From the NCBI GenBank assembly GCA_958295725.1, contig OY282368.1, positions 1,448,001-1,512,000 of the forward strand: a DNA stretch of 64,000 bases. Direction: 5' to 3'. Both the position numbers and the translations under genes were made by a program. Under the pieces are notes generated by a model. That model was not told where the DNA came from. It searched no databases and worked only from the letters and a program-made list of their open reading frames with translations. Below, piece by piece: positions 10,089 to 19,739 of this stretch; the stretch's first letter is position 1; the number at the start of each line of letters is the position of its first letter. The DNA is from an uncultured Alphaproteobacteria bacterium. Lineage in GTDB: Bacteria; Pseudomonadota; Alphaproteobacteria; UBA2966.

Positions 10089-11951
10089 TCAAGACGGCTC
10101 GCGCGTACGCCGGCCATCCGTCCGCACCGGCGTGGCGGCGTCCTCGACGACGAGCTGGGACTCGCGGCGGCCCTGCCATTCATCGGCCCGCAGATGCCCT
10201 GCGACATGGAGGTCCGTTCCCACCGATCCCAGCAGCGCCTCGCCGAGCGCGTCGCCGGCGCGGCGGAAGGCGATGGTCTTGAGTCGCCCACCGCCGGCGC
10301 CGGCCAGGATGCAGCGGACGTGATCGGATCCGACGACGTCCGCCTTGATGACGCGCGCGTCCGTCACGGCGAACCGCGGCTCCTCGTTTCCGGACCCGTA
10401 AGGCCCCGCCTGCTCCAGAAGATCGACCAGTTCGGGCGTCGCGGCGGCGACGGCGAGGGCGCCGTCGAACCCCATCGATGCCGCGCCGGACGCCGTCGAC
10501 CCATGCGCCGCGAGACGATCGGCCAGAAATTCCTCCAGCGCGGGAATCACGTCCGCCTCCACGGTCAGTCCCGCGGCCATCGGATGTCCGCCGCCATTGA
10601 CGAGCAGGCCCGCCTGCCGGGCGGCGATGACGGCCGCCCCGAGATCGATGCCGCGGACCGACCGGCCCGACCCTTTCCCCACGCCGTCGGAGACGGCGAT
10701 GACGAAGGTGGGGCGGCCGTACCGTTCGGTCAGCCGGCTGGCGACGATCCCGATGACGCCCGGGTGCCAACCTTCCCTGGCAACGACGAGCAGCGGCCGT
10801 TCCGGGTCGGCGGCCTCGGCAAGGGCCGCCGCGTCTTCCATCACGAGCGCTTCGACGGTCTTGCGCTCGGCATTGTGACGGTCCAGTTCCGCCGCCATGC
10901 GTTCGGCGGCGACCGGGTCGTCCTCGCTCAGGAGACGCGCGCCGAGGTCGGCCCTGCCGACGCGCCCCCCCGCGTTGATCCGAGGACCGAGAACGAAACC
11001 GGCATGATACGCTCCCAGCCGTTGACGGATGCTGGCGACGTCCGACAGGGCGGCGAGACCCGCGTTGGATCGGGCCGCCATGACCTTGAGCCCTTGCGCC
11101 ACCAGCGCCCGGTTGAGTCCGCGCAGCGGCACGGCATCGCAGACCGTGCCCAGCGCGGCGAGGTCCAGCCATCGCCGGAGATCCGGTTCGTTCCGGCCCC
11201 CTCCCCCTCCGGCGTACCATCCCGCGTCGCGCAAGGCCCGATTGACGGCCACGGCGAGCAGGAACGCCATGCCGACGGCGGCGAGGTGGCCGAACTCGCC
11301 GTTTTCGTCCAGCCGGTTGGGGTTGACGACCGCCATCGCCTGGGGGAGGCCCGCTTCGGGGGCGTGATGATCCACGACCACGACATCGAGACCGGCGGCC
11401 CGGGCTTCCCTCAAAGCCTCGTGGGCCGTGGTCCCGCAGTCGACCGTGATCACGACCTTGACTCCCTGTTCCGCCAGACGCCGCAAGGCGGGAACGTTGG
11501 GACCGTAACCCTCGGCGATGCGGTCCGGGATGTGGATCCGGACATCGGCGCCGACGGCGCGGAAGAACCGGACCAGAAGAGCCGTGGAGGTAGCGCCGTC
11601 CACATCGTAATCACCGAAAATGGCGACGGGTTCTCCCTCCCGCACCGCCCGGACGATCCGCTCGCTCGCCGCGTCCATGTCCCGGAAGTGCGAGGGGTCG
11701 GGGAGCAACCGCTTCAGCGTGGGATTGAGATAGTCCTCGCCCGTTTCCGGCGTCACCCCCCTCCCGGCCAGCACGCGCCCCACGAGATCGGGCACCCGCA
11801 ACGACCGGCAGAGAGCGACGGACGCGCTATCGTCGACGACCCGCGAGCGCCAGAAGCGCCCGGTGAACGAGCGCTCGATGCCGAGAAAGGGGAACGCTCC
11901 TCTCGGGCCGTGGGGAGAAGCATGTCTGGCGTCCGCTTTCACTCCCGGCAC
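10089..11951 (-). CDS. recJ: single-stranded-DNA exonuclease RecJ
   Basis: 5'-3' single-strand exonuclease used in recombination and mismatch repair. The 620-residue product has DHH-family motifs: IFGDYDVDGATS (Asp114 region), ITVDCGTT, VVVDHHAPE, and the later GPRINAGGRVGRA and GHPMAAGLTVE (DHHA1 domain). A C-terminal OB-fold region follows. The GTG start at 11951 directly abuts the glpX stop. The gene ends the hom-glpX-recJ operon, a layout conserved in alphaproteobacteria. Confidence 0.95.
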   Translation of the reverse strand: MPGVKADARHASPHGPRGAFPFLGIERSFTGRFWRSRVVDDSASVALCRSLRVPDLVGRVLAGRGVTPETGEDYLNPTLKRLLPDPSHFRDMDAASERIVRAVREGEPVAIFGDYDVDGATSTALLVRFFRAVGADVRIHIPDRIAEGYGPNVPALRRLAEQGVKVVITVDCGTTAHEALREARAAGLDVVVVDHHAPEAGLPQAMAVVNPNRLDENGEFGHLAAVGMAFLLAVAVNRALRDAGWYAGGGGGRNEPDLRRWLDLAALGTVCDAVPLRGLNRALVAQGLKVMAARSNAGLAALSDVASIRQRLGAYHAGFVLGPRINAGGRVGRADLGARLLSEDDPVAAERMAAELDRHNAERKTVEALVMEDAAALAEAADPERPLLVVAREGWHPGVIGIVASRLTERYGRPTFVIAVSDGVGKGSGRSVRGIDLGAAVIAARQAGLLVNGGGHPMAAGLTVEADVIPALEEFLADRLAAHGSTASGAASMGFDGALAVAAATPELVDLLEQAGPYGSGNEEPRFAVTDARVIKADVVGSDHVRCILAGAGGGRLKTIAFRRAGDALGEALLGSVGTDLHVAGHLRADEWQGRRESQLVVEDAATPVRTDGRRTREPS

Positions 11952-12935
11952 CTAAACGTCGTCGATAAACGGGGATTTGGCGAGGTCGCGGCGCGCCCGC
12001 ACCCAGCGCATGGTGCCGGTCCGCGAACGCATTACCAGGGAATGAGTCGTGGCGAAACCGCCTTCTCGGCGCACGCCGTCGAGCATGTTGCCGCTCGTGA
12101 CACCGGTCGCCGCGAAGACGACGTCGCCCCGCGCCAGATCGTCGAGCGCGTACTTGCGATCGAAATCCTCGATCCCCAGGGCGCGGGCCCGGGCGCGTTC
12201 GTCGTCGGCGCGGAACACCAGCCGGGCCTGCATCTGACCCCCGACGCAGCGCAACGCCGCTGCCGCCAGAACTCCCTGGGGCGCACCGCCGGTCCCGAGG
12301 TAGATGTCGGTCCCGCTCCCCAGCGTCGAGGTGGCAATCACCCCCGCCACGTCGCCGTCCGGGATCAGACGGACGCGCGCTCCGGCCTCGCGGACTCCGG
12401 CGATGATCTCCTCGTGCCGCGGCCGGTTGAGGATACAGGCGACGATGTCGGACACGTCGACGCCCCGGGCGTCGGCGAGCGCGCGGACGGTATCGGCCGG
12501 CGCTTCGTCCAGATCGGCGATCCCGGCGGGCAGGCCGCCGCCGACCGCGAGCTTGTCCATGTAGACGTCGGGCGCACGGAGCAGACCGCCCGGTTGGGAG
12601 AAGGCGACGACGGACATGGCGTTGGCGCCGCCGGTCGCGGCGATGGTGGCGCCTTCGAGGGGATCGACAGCGATGTCGACACTCGGCCCGTCTCCGCTCC
12701 CTACCTTCTCGCCGACGAACAGCATCGGGACATCGTCCCGTTCGCCTTCGCCGATCACCACCGTACCGTCGACGGCCATGCGGTTGAGCGTCTTGCGCAT
12801 CGCCTCCGCGGCAACATGGTCGGCCCGGCGCTCGTCGCCCTTGCCCACCAGCCCGGCGGCGGCGGTCGCCGCGGCCTCGGACGCGCGAAGCGCCTCGACG
12901 GTCAAGTGCCGGTCGAGTGTATCCCGTTCCGTCAT
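11952..12935 (-). CDS. glpX: fructose-1,6-bisphosphatase, class II
   Basis: Gluconeogenic and Calvin-type enzyme hydrolysing fructose-1,6-bisphosphate. The 327-residue protein has the GlpX motifs GKGDERRADHVAAEAMR, VIGEGERDD, the metal and phosphate site DIAVDPLEGAT, and GTGGAPQGVLAAAAL. ATG at 12935 (MTERDTLDRHL) is chosen over an upstream GTG at 12959, because it matches the family start and lies 7 bases after the hom stop. It is cotranscribed between hom and recJ. Confidence 0.94.
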   Translation of the reverse strand: MTERDTLDRHLTVEALRASEAAATAAAGLVGKGDERRADHVAAEAMRKTLNRMAVDGTVVIGEGERDDVPMLFVGEKVGSGDGPSVDIAVDPLEGATIAATGGANAMSVVAFSQPGGLLRAPDVYMDKLAVGGGLPAGIADLDEAPADTVRALADARGVDVSDIVACILNRPRHEEIIAGVREAGARVRLIPDGDVAGVIATSTLGSGTDIYLGTGGAPQGVLAAAALRCVGGQMQARLVFRADDERARARALGIEDFDRKYALDDLARGDVVFAATGVTSGNMLDGVRREGGFATTHSLVMRSRTGTMRWVRARRDLAKSPFIDDV

Positions 12936-12942
12936 CGGCGGG

Positions 12943-14235
12943 TTACAGCGGTTCCACACGAATCATCAGGGGCGTCTCCACCACCGGCTCGAGTTCCGCG
13001 ATCTTCCGGAGGGCCTCGCGCATTCCCGCCTCAACCGTGACATGGGTCGTCAGAATGACCGGGACCACCTCGCCGGGGTCTCGGCCTCGCTGTAACACCG
13101 ACTCGAGCGAAACGTTCTCGTCGCGAAGAATAGCGGCAATGTCCGCCATGACGCCCGGCCTGTCGATCACCATCAGCCGGACGTAGTAGGCGCCCACATG
13201 GTTTTCCATGGGAACCGCCGGCGTCGCATAGAGAGAAGCGGCCGGAACTCCGAACGCCGGCGGACCGTTGGCCCGCGCGAAGTCGACGAGATCCGCGACG
13301 ACGGCGGACGCCGTGGGACCTTCGCCGGCGCCCCGGCCCTCGTAGACCGTGCGGCCCACGAAATCGCCTTCCGCCACGACGGCGTTGAAGACGCCTCGAA
13401 CGTGCGCTATCGGCGTGTCCGTGGAAACCAGGCAGGGGTGCACCCGCTGCTCCACCCCGGCCTCGGTCGTCCGGGCGATGGCCAGAAGTTTGACGCGATA
13501 CCCCAGCTCGCGAGCGTATTCGATATCGATCGCGCCGACGTCGCGGATGCCTTCGACGAACACCGAGTCGAACTCCACCGGACGGCCGAACGCGAGACCG
13601 GTGAGCAGCGCCAGCTTGTGCGCCGCGTCGATGCCGTCTACGTCGAAGCCGGGGTCGGCCTCCGCGTACCCGAGCGCCTGCGCCTCGGCGAGAACCTCGT
13701 CGAACTCGCGCCCCGTCTCCTCCATGGCCGTCAGGATATAGTTGCAGGTGCCATTCAGGATGCCGTAGACGCGGTCGAGGCGGTTCCCGGCCAGCCCTTC
13801 GCGCAACGCCTTCACGATGGGTATCCCGCCGGCGACGGCCGCCTCGTAGGCGAGACCCACGCCGGCCCGCTCGGCCTCCCGCGCGAGGCGCGTCCCGTGG
13901 ACCGCCATCATGGCCTTGTTGGCGGTGACCACGCTCTTGTTGGCGGCGATCGCGGCCTCGACGACGGCGAGCGCCATTCCGTCGGAACCGCCGATGAGCT
14001 CGACGACGACGTCGATCCCGTCGTCCGCGGCGAGCTCCCGCGGATCGTCGAACCACCGCGTCCCGGAGAGGTCGATCCCGCGATCCCGATCGCGCTTCCG
14101 GGCCGAAACCGCGGCGACGGCGAGTATCCGGCCACAGCGCCGCTCCAGCAGCCCGGACTGGCTACGGAGAAGCCTGACAACGCCGACTCCGACATTGCCG
14201 AGCCCGGCGACACCGACCCTCAGGGCATCAGGCAT
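12943..14235 (-). CDS. hom: homoserine dehydrogenase
   Basis: NAD(P)H-dependent reduction of aspartate semialdehyde to homoserine, the branch point to threonine and methionine. The 430-residue protein has the Rossmann motif VGVAGLGNVGVGVV, VVELIGG, SVVTANKAMM, the catalytic-domain segment ILNGTCNYILTAME and AEADPGFDVDGIDAAHK. A C-terminal ACT domain (YYVRLMVIDRPGVMADIA) suggests feedback control by an amino acid, usually threonine. The upstream leader contains a GC-rich inverted repeat (CGCGCC/GGCGCG, about 14236-14270) of unknown significance. Confidence 0.95.
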   Translation of the reverse strand: MPDALRVGVAGLGNVGVGVVRLLRSQSGLLERRCGRILAVAAVSARKRDRDRGIDLSGTRWFDDPRELAADDGIDVVVELIGGSDGMALAVVEAAIAANKSVVTANKAMMAVHGTRLAREAERAGVGLAYEAAVAGGIPIVKALREGLAGNRLDRVYGILNGTCNYILTAMEETGREFDEVLAEAQALGYAEADPGFDVDGIDAAHKLALLTGLAFGRPVEFDSVFVEGIRDVGAIDIEYARELGYRVKLLAIARTTEAGVEQRVHPCLVSTDTPIAHVRGVFNAVVAEGDFVGRTVYEGRGAGEGPTASAVVADLVDFARANGPPAFGVPAASLYATPAVPMENHVGAYYVRLMVIDRPGVMADIAAILRDENVSLESVLQRGRDPGEVVPVILTTHVTVEAGMREALRKIAELEPVVETPLMIRVEPL

Positions 14236-14316
14236 GAGCGCGCCAAGGATGAGCGCCCAAGGCGCGAGCGCATCGAGCTGCCGCCGACGGGTGCATTCGC
14301 GGGCACGGTCCGGCCA

Positions 14317-15483
14317 CTAGAACGAGTGGAATATCTCGGCCCGGCGGTTCCGCGCCTCGCCCTCGGGCATCGATTCGTCGAGCGCCGGCCGGGACTCGCC
14401 GATGGCGGCGATCTGAATGGCGCTCCCGTCGACTCCGAGCCGGATCAACTCGTTGGCAACGACCGTCGCCCGATCGAGGGAAATGCGGAAATTGACCAGC
14501 TTGTGTCGTGACGTCGCCATGCCTCCGGTCCGCCGGGACGCGTGACCGACGACACGCACGGCGCCTCCCCGCACCTTCCAGGTCTCGGCAATGTCGCGAA
14601 CGATCGCCTTCGCCTCGCTGTTCAACCGCGCCGAGCCGTTGGCGAAGTAGACCGTGGCGGAAGCGTCGGGCGCGGGCGTGGCGATCGACGAGCCCGGCGT
14701 GGACGCCGCCGGGGCGACGCCCGACTCCGCGACCAAAGGCCTGTTGTAGGTCTCGCGCACGATGCCGGGAACCGGGGTCTGAGCCGGCGTCAGCGCCGCC
14801 GCCGCCGGGGCGTCGAACGACGTATCCGGGGGCACCGTGGCGGGCGCACTCGCCGACTGGGCCAAAGCCCGGGCGAAGGCCTGGACCAGAGTCCGTTGTT
14901 CGGGCCCCACGGACGCGAGCGTCATGACCCGCGGCGCTACGGCCGTTCCCGTCGTCGGCGCCGCAGGCGGCGCGTCCGTCATGGCCACCCGGTCGGCCGC
15001 GTGCGTCCTCGGCGACCCTTTCCCAGGCTCAAGGACGGGACGCGGGACGGTCCGCGCCCGAGAGACGGCAGGCGGCGGGGACGGAACGGCGGCGGTCGAT
15101 GTTCCAGCCTCGAGCCTCGGACCCAGCTTGGGCAGCCGCGATCTGGCAGACGCCGCCGGGTCGAGCTTGCCGCCCGCGCGCGGAACCCGGTCGGTGTCGC
15201 GGGCGTCGTCGCGGTCGGCGGAGAGGCCTTGGGCCACCTGTCGGCGTTCCGCGACCGAGGACGTCCGAGGCGCCTGTCGCGGGACGCTTCCCAAACTCGG
15301 AAAACCCTTCGACTCGCTGGACGTGGTCTGGCTTCGCGCCTCGCGGACAGTTTCGGGATCTCCCGGACCGGGCATGAGCGAGCACGCGGACAGGCCCAGC
15401 GACGCGGCCAGGACCAGAACCGCCGCCGCACGCGTCATGGGGAGCTCGATGAGGGGCTTCGCGTCCGGTTCCAACCGTTTCAT
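14317..15483 (-). CDS. OmpA-family peptidoglycan-associated lipoprotein
   Basis: Predicted outer-membrane lipoprotein. The product has a signal sequence with lipobox LGLSAC, a long Pro/Ala/Ser/Thr-rich low-complexity linker (about 200 residues), and a C-terminal OmpA-like domain (ATVYFANGSARLNSEAK, VRVVGHASRRTGG, NFRISLDRATVVANELIRLG). The start at 15483 (MKRLEPD) is supported by GGGGAGAG about 9 bases upstream. An internal ATG at 15438 (MTRAAAVLVL) would give a more compact signal peptide and cannot be excluded. The domain typically binds peptidoglycan; the specific role here is unknown. Confidence 0.82.
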   Translation of the reverse strand: MKRLEPDAKPLIELPMTRAAAVLVLAASLGLSACSLMPGPGDPETVREARSQTTSSESKGFPSLGSVPRQAPRTSSVAERRQVAQGLSADRDDARDTDRVPRAGGKLDPAASARSRLPKLGPRLEAGTSTAAVPSPPPAVSRARTVPRPVLEPGKGSPRTHAADRVAMTDAPPAAPTTGTAVAPRVMTLASVGPEQRTLVQAFARALAQSASAPATVPPDTSFDAPAAAALTPAQTPVPGIVRETYNRPLVAESGVAPAASTPGSSIATPAPDASATVYFANGSARLNSEAKAIVRDIAETWKVRGGAVRVVGHASRRTGGMATSRHKLVNFRISLDRATVVANELIRLGVDGSAIQIAAIGESRPALDESMPEGEARNRRAEIFHSF

Positions 15484-15641
15484 TCCTTGTGCTCTCCCCC
15501 GCGCTCCAGGCCCCTTGTATCCCGAGAAGGCGGTGTCCGTCCCCGACACACGCCATTATGCCCCATAATCGACTGTTTCACGCGGGCTTTACGAGTCTTC
15601 CTCGACTTGGCTGTCGAAACGGATTCCGACGCCACGGCGGA

Positions 15642-16211
15642 TCACGTCCCGGCCAACCGCTCGCGATAGGTTCGTCCAAGCCACGCGTAGTGTCGCGCCG
15701 CGTCCTCGATGTATTCGAGCTCTTCGGGCCGCAGCGCGCGCATCGGTTTGGCCGGGGATCCCGCCCACAGCTCGCCGGAGGGCACGCGCTTGCCCGGCGT
15801 CACCAGGGCGCCCGCGGCGACCATCGCGCCGCTCTCGACCACGGCGCCGTCCATCACCGTGGCGCGCATGCCGACATAGCTGCCGTCTTTCAGGGTGCAG
15901 CCGTGGACGATGGCGCCATGCCCGATCGTGCAGCGGGACCCGATGAAAGTGCCGTGGGTCCGCCGGGTCACGTGCACGACGGTCCCGTCCTGGATGTTGG
16001 TGAGCTCGCCGACGCGGATGACGTTGACGTCCCCGCGAAGGGCGCAGCCGTACCAGATGCTGCAACCGCCGCCGATCTCGACGTCGCCGACGACCGTCGC
16101 CCCGTGGGCGATGAAGACGTCCGGAGCCACCATCGGCGACGCGTCGCGGAAGGGCAGCAGCAGACCACCGCCCAAATCGTCGCCCCGACCGTTCGCGCTC
16201 CCGGAAGTCAC
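15642..16211 (-). CDS. gamma-carbonic anhydrase family protein
   Basis: Left-handed beta-helix protein of 189 residues built of hexapeptide repeats. Zinc-site-type histidines occur in VVHVTRRTHGTFIG and CTIGHGAIVHGC, with RGDVNVIRVG typical of the gamma-CA (YrdA/PaaY) family. Hydration of CO2 is the named family activity, but many members have unproven functions. The GTG start at 16211 overlaps the argC stop (GTGA). The reading frame continues far upstream inside argC, which is a shadow. Confidence 0.88.
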   Translation of the reverse strand: MTSGSANGRGDDLGGGLLLPFRDASPMVAPDVFIAHGATVVGDVEIGGGCSIWYGCALRGDVNVIRVGELTNIQDGTVVHVTRRTHGTFIGSRCTIGHGAIVHGCTLKDGSYVGMRATVMDGAVVESGAMVAAGALVTPGKRVPSGELWAGSPAKPMRALRPEELEYIEDAARHYAWLGRTYRERLAGT

Positions 16212-17284
16212 GGGAACAAGGGCCCTTGCATGAGCCCGGAGGTCTCGTCGAAACCGCAGACGACGTTCATGTTCTGCACGGCCTGGCCCGATCCGCCCTT
16301 GACGAGATTGTCGATCGCCGACACCAGAATGGCCTTCCCCGGAACACGGTCGGAGAAAACCCCGACCAGGCAACGGTTCGAGCCGCGCACGTGCCGCGTG
16401 GCCGGTACGATTCCCGCGTCGACGACGCGCACGAAGGGCTCGCCCTCGTAACGCGACCGGAGAACGGCGCGCAGGTCGTCGGCGGTGAGTCCGTCCGTCA
16501 TGGTCACGTATATCGTCGCCAGAATCCCGCGGTTCATGGGCACCAGATGGGGCGTGAAATTGAGCGTCACCGGCTCTCCCGCCGCCCTCGACACTTCCTG
16601 TTCGATCTCCGGCGCGTGGCGGTGGCCACCGATCCCGTAGGGGTGGACGCCCTCGGCGACCTCGGAGAAGAGCGTCGCTTCCTTGAGAGCGCGCCCCGCG
16701 CCCGACACGCCCGACTTGGCGTCGATGACGATGCCCTCCAACCCGATGGCGCCGTTCTCGACCAGCGGCACGAGTGGCAACAGGCTGGCGGTCGGGTAGC
16801 AGCCGGGACACGCGACGAGGCGCGATCCGGCGAGAGCGCCGCGCGCGAATTCCGTCAGTCCGTAGACGGCTTCGGGTTGCAAACTCGGCGCCAGATGCCC
16901 GCGGCCATACCATTCCGCGTAGGTCTCGACGTCCGCCAGGCGGAAATCGGCCGACAGGTCGATAACCTTCGCGTCCCGCGCCGGGCCAGCGGCGCCCAGA
17001 AGTCCCGCGACGACCTCCTGAGTGGTCCCGTGGGGAAGCGCGCAGAACACGAGATCGACGTCGATTCCCGTCCAGTCCACCTCGTCGACGCGCAGGAAAT
17101 CCGGCGCGCCCAGACCGCCGAGATGCGGAAACACGTCGCCGAGCGGCTTGCCGGCATGGCGATCCGCCGTCAACACGGTCAACTCGACGCCCGCATGACG
17201 AGCGAGCAGCCGCACGAGCTCGGCGCCGGTGTAGCCGCTCGCGCCGAGAATGGCGACCCGCGGTCTGTCGGTTCCGCTCCTCAC
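16208..17284 (-). CDS. argC: N-acetyl-gamma-glutamyl-phosphate reductase
   Basis: Third step of arginine biosynthesis, NADPH-dependent reduction of N-acetylglutamyl phosphate. The 358-residue protein has AILGASGYTGAELVRLL, VFCALPHGTTQEV, the catalytic Cys in LVACPGCYPTAS, and HRHAPEIEQEV. The GTG at 17284 is preferred since GAGGAG lies 8 bases upstream; a further in-frame start at 17323 adds 13 unconserved residues. In alphaproteobacteria argC commonly follows rpsI, as here, but a terminator lies between them. Confidence 0.94.
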   Translation of the reverse strand: MRSGTDRPRVAILGASGYTGAELVRLLARHAGVELTVLTADRHAGKPLGDVFPHLGGLGAPDFLRVDEVDWTGIDVDLVFCALPHGTTQEVVAGLLGAAGPARDAKVIDLSADFRLADVETYAEWYGRGHLAPSLQPEAVYGLTEFARGALAGSRLVACPGCYPTASLLPLVPLVENGAIGLEGIVIDAKSGVSGAGRALKEATLFSEVAEGVHPYGIGGHRHAPEIEQEVSRAAGEPVTLNFTPHLVPMNRGILATIYVTMTDGLTADDLRAVLRSRYEGEPFVRVVDAGIVPATRHVRGSNRCLVGVFSDRVPGKAILVSAIDNLVKGGSGQAVQNMNVVCGFDETSGLMQGPLFP

Positions 17285-17360
17285 TTCACGATCTCCTCGA
17301 CCGTCCGCGGACAGTCGCTCCATTGGCGGCCCATGGGCCGTCCGCCGGCAATCGCCGGCC

Positions 17361-17386
17361 GAGAAAGGGCGCCCACCAAGGCGCCC
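17361..17386 (-). terminator. Rho-independent terminator after rplM-rpsI
   Basis: On the minus strand a perfect 7-bp stem GGGCGCC/GGCGCCC (17367-17373 and 17380-17386) with a 6-base loop is followed by TTTCTC. It lies 31 bases past the rpsI stop and separates the ribosomal protein operon from argC. The T tract is short, so termination may be partial. Confidence 0.65.
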
Positions 17387-17416
17387 CCCGGTTGCTGGCG
17401 GTCCTCGGCCGGGCGC

Positions 17417-17944
17417 TTAACGTTTCGAGAACTGGAAGCTGCGTCGCGCCTTGCGCTTGCCGTACTTCTTGCGCTCGACGACGCGGGAATCGCGCGTGAG
17501 AAACCCGCCCGTCTTGAGAACGCCGCGCAGCGCGGGCTCGAAATTCGTCAGGGCGCGGCTCAACCCGTGGCGCACCGCGCCCGCCTGGCCGGAGAGTCCG
17601 CCGCCCTTGACGGTACACCAGACGTCGTACTGCTCCAGGCGCCCGGCCGCGACGAGCGGCTGGTTGATGATCATCCGCAGCACCGGCCGCGCGAAATAAC
17701 GCCCCCCCTCGCGGCCGTTGACGGTCAACATGCCCCTGCCCGGCTTGATCCATACCCGAGCCACGGCGTCCTTGCGCCTGCCCGTCGCGTAGGCGCGCCC
17801 CCGCGCGTCGACCCGGGGTTCCCGAAGGGGGACGTCCGGAGCTCGCGCGGCGGAAGATCCCTCGCCGCCCTGGCCGTCCGCCGCGCCCGCGACGGCATCG
17901 CCGAGTTCTCCGAGATCCGTGATCGTCCGTTGCTCGTCCGACAT
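17417..17944 (-). CDS. rpsI: 30S ribosomal protein S9
   Basis: Small-subunit ribosomal protein whose C-terminal tail reaches the P-site tRNA. The 175-residue product has the family motifs [51 protein letters not shown], and the basic tail [16 protein letters not shown]. It carries an N-terminal extension of about 45 residues rich in Ala/Gly/Asp, longer than the E. coli form but common in Rhodospirillales. It starts 2 bases after rplM ends. Confidence 0.96.
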   Translation of the reverse strand: MSDEQRTITDLGELGDAVAGAADGQGGEGSSAARAPDVPLREPRVDARGRAYATGRRKDAVARVWIKPGRGMLTVNGREGGRYFARPVLRMIINQPLVAAGRLEQYDVWCTVKGGGLSGQAGAVRHGLSRALTNFEPALRGVLKTGGFLTRDSRVVERKKYGKRKARRSFQFSKR

Positions 17945-17946
17945 CG

Positions 17947-18411
17947 TCAGAGCGTCCTCTTGTTCTTGGGATTGAGCGCCGCGACGTCCAGAACCTCCGG
18001 CTTCTGCGCCTCGTGCGGGTGCCCGGCGCCGGCGTAAACCTTGAGGTTGCCCATCTGGACGCGGCCGAGCTTGTTCCGGGGCACCATGCGCTGGACGGCC
18101 TTGACGACGACCCGCTCCGGGTGCTTGCCGTCGAGCCAGTCCGAGGCTTGGCGGCCGCGGATACCGCCGGGATACCCCGTGTGCCAGTAATAGATCTTGT
18201 CCGTGCGCTTGCGCCCCGTCAGCCGCACCTTGTCGGCGTTGACGACAATCACATTGTCCCCGCAGTCGATATGGGGCGTATAGGTCGGCTTGTGCTTGCC
18301 GCGAAGGCGTGTCGCGACGACCGAGGCGAGGCGGCCGAGAACGACACCGTCGGCATCCACGACGATCCACTTCTTGTCCACGTCCGACGGTCTGGCGGAA
18401 TAGGTCTTCAT
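17947..18411 (-). CDS. rplM: 50S ribosomal protein L13
   Basis: Large-subunit assembly protein of 154 residues. Conserved segments include [44 protein letters not shown] and [12 protein letters not shown]. First gene of the rplM-rpsI operon, ended by the hairpin at 17361-17386. Confidence 0.97.
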   Translation of the reverse strand: MKTYSARPSDVDKKWIVVDADGVVLGRLASVVATRLRGKHKPTYTPHIDCGDNVIVVNADKVRLTGRKRTDKIYYWHTGYPGGIRGRQASDWLDGKHPERVVVKAVQRMVPRNKLGRVQMGNLKVYAGAGHPHEAQKPEVLDVAALNPKNKRTL

Positions 18412-18511
18412 CTTGCCGGTCTTCGAGTCGCGCCGACGCCCGCGCGGCGGAGGCGGAGTATGCCACGCCCGCGGACCGAGTCAACGGGTCGGAGGGCGGT
18501 ATTCAGCCGCC

Positions 18512-18961
18512 TCACGGCGCGACGGCCTCTCGACCGTCCGCGCCCGGCGGAATCGAGTACGTCGCCGTCACGTGCGCCACGGGCTCGGGATCGCCCTCGC
18601 TGTAGAGGGACACCTCCCCCACCGCCAGGCGCTTGCCCAGCTTCAGTATCCTTCCCTCGGCGACGACGTCCGCGACCGAGGGCCGCCGCAGGAAATTGCA
18701 GGTCAGGTTCGTCGTGACGGCGAGTTCCACCGGACCGATCATTCCCAGAACGACGGCATACATGGTCGCGTCGGCGAGACCCATCAGCGCCGGTCCCGCC
18801 ACCGTGCCACCGGGCCGCAGATGCCGCGCGCCGACCGGCAGGCGCATGCGGGCGGCACCGTAGCCGATGTCCTCGACCTGGAATCCCATCAGCTCCGCGA
18901 ACGGGAGCTTCTCGATCGAGAGCGCGTTGAATTCCTCGATGGTGATCTTCGAGTCTGGCAA
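18512..18961 (-). CDS. PaaI-type hotdog-fold thioesterase
   Basis: Protein of 149 residues with a single hotdog domain. PFAELMGFQVEDIGYGAARM, RHLRPGGTVAGPALMGLAD (the catalytic helix region) and the strands LTCNFLRRPSVADVVAEG and VTATYSIPPG match the PaaI/4HBT acyl-CoA thioesterase family. The substrate is unknown. The gene is upstream of rplM on the same strand with a gap of 100 bases, which may or may not indicate cotranscription. Confidence 0.8.
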   Translation of the reverse strand: MPDSKITIEEFNALSIEKLPFAELMGFQVEDIGYGAARMRLPVGARHLRPGGTVAGPALMGLADATMYAVVLGMIGPVELAVTTNLTCNFLRRPSVADVVAEGRILKLGKRLAVGEVSLYSEGDPEPVAHVTATYSIPPGADGREAVAP

Positions 18962-19095
18962 GGGCGGGACCTCTATCCCCGACCGCCCGGCCGCCGACTC
19001 CCGCCGTGGACGGCCTTGAGGATCGCCTCCCCTTACAGGTCCATGGCGCGCCGATCAAGGCCGGTCGTCGCGGAGGCCCCGGATTCCACGCGAGG

Positions 19096-19125
19096 TTGGC
19101 CACGCCCGCACCGCCAAGCTATGAT
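19096..19125 (+). promoter_or_regulatory. possible sigma-70 promoter
   Basis: TTGGCC at 19096-19101 and TATGAT at 19120-19125 are separated by 18 bases and lie 43 bases before the start of the CoA-binding protein gene. Pattern match only. Confidence 0.35.
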
Positions 19126-19168
19126 CGCCTGAAATCCCGATTCCTTCGACGCGACGTCCGAGACCCAG

Positions 19169-19690
19169 ATGGACCACGACAACTATCCGGACTCGTTCCT
19201 GCGACAGATACTGGGCGACGCCAGGACGATCGCCATGGTGGGTTCGAGCGACAACTGGGTACGGCCCAGCTATTTCGCGATGAAGTATCTCCAGTCCAAG
19301 GGCTACCGGGTGATTCCCGTCAACCCGAAGGCGGAGGGCAAGGAGATCCTCGGCGAGAAGGTCTACGCCAGCCTCAAGGACGTACCCCACCGGATCGACA
19401 TGGTGGACATATTCCGGAACTCGGAAGCCGCGGGCCCGATCACCGACGAGGCCGTCGAGGTCGGAGCCCCGGTCGTGTGGATGCAGCTCGGTGTCCGTAA
19501 TGACGAAGCTGCGGCGCGGGCCGAGGCCGCGGGTCTCAAGGTGGTCATGGACCGGTGCCCCAAGATCGAGTACGGCCGGCTCAACGCCGAACTGGGCTGG
19601 AGCGGCGTCAATTCGCGCGTCATCACCGCGAAGCGCGCGAGAAGGGCCGGCGGGCCGGTCCGCCGCGGCAGCTTGTCCAGCCGGCGCTGA
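19169..19690 (+). CDS. CoA-binding (YccU-type) domain protein
   Basis: Protein of 173 residues with a Rossmann-like CoA-binding domain as in YccU. RTIAMVGSSDNWVRPSY, KGYRVIPVNPKAEGKEILG and VGAPVVWMQLGVRNDEAA are conserved, with Cys in MDRCPKIEYGRL near the end of the core. The final 30 residues are basic and low-complexity. It is followed 50 bases later by O-acetylhomoserine sulfhydrylase, a common alphaproteobacterial pairing that suggests a link to methionine metabolism, though no biochemical role is established. Confidence 0.85.
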   Translation: MDHDNYPDSFLRQILGDARTIAMVGSSDNWVRPSYFAMKYLQSKGYRVIPVNPKAEGKEILGEKVYASLKDVPHRIDMVDIFRNSEAAGPITDEAVEVGAPVVWMQLGVRNDEAAARAEAAGLKVVMDRCPKIEYGRLNAELGWSGVNSRVITAKRARRAGGPVRRGSLSSRR

Positions 19691-19739
19691 ACCCCGCTTC
19701 CAGCCCGAATACCGCCATCAACTCCGAGGCCGGATTCCC

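Noticed and set aside
10194-13040. A 948-codon frame opposite recJ and glpX
   Set aside because: Antisense shadow; the recJ and glpX products on the minus strand carry all catalytic motifs.
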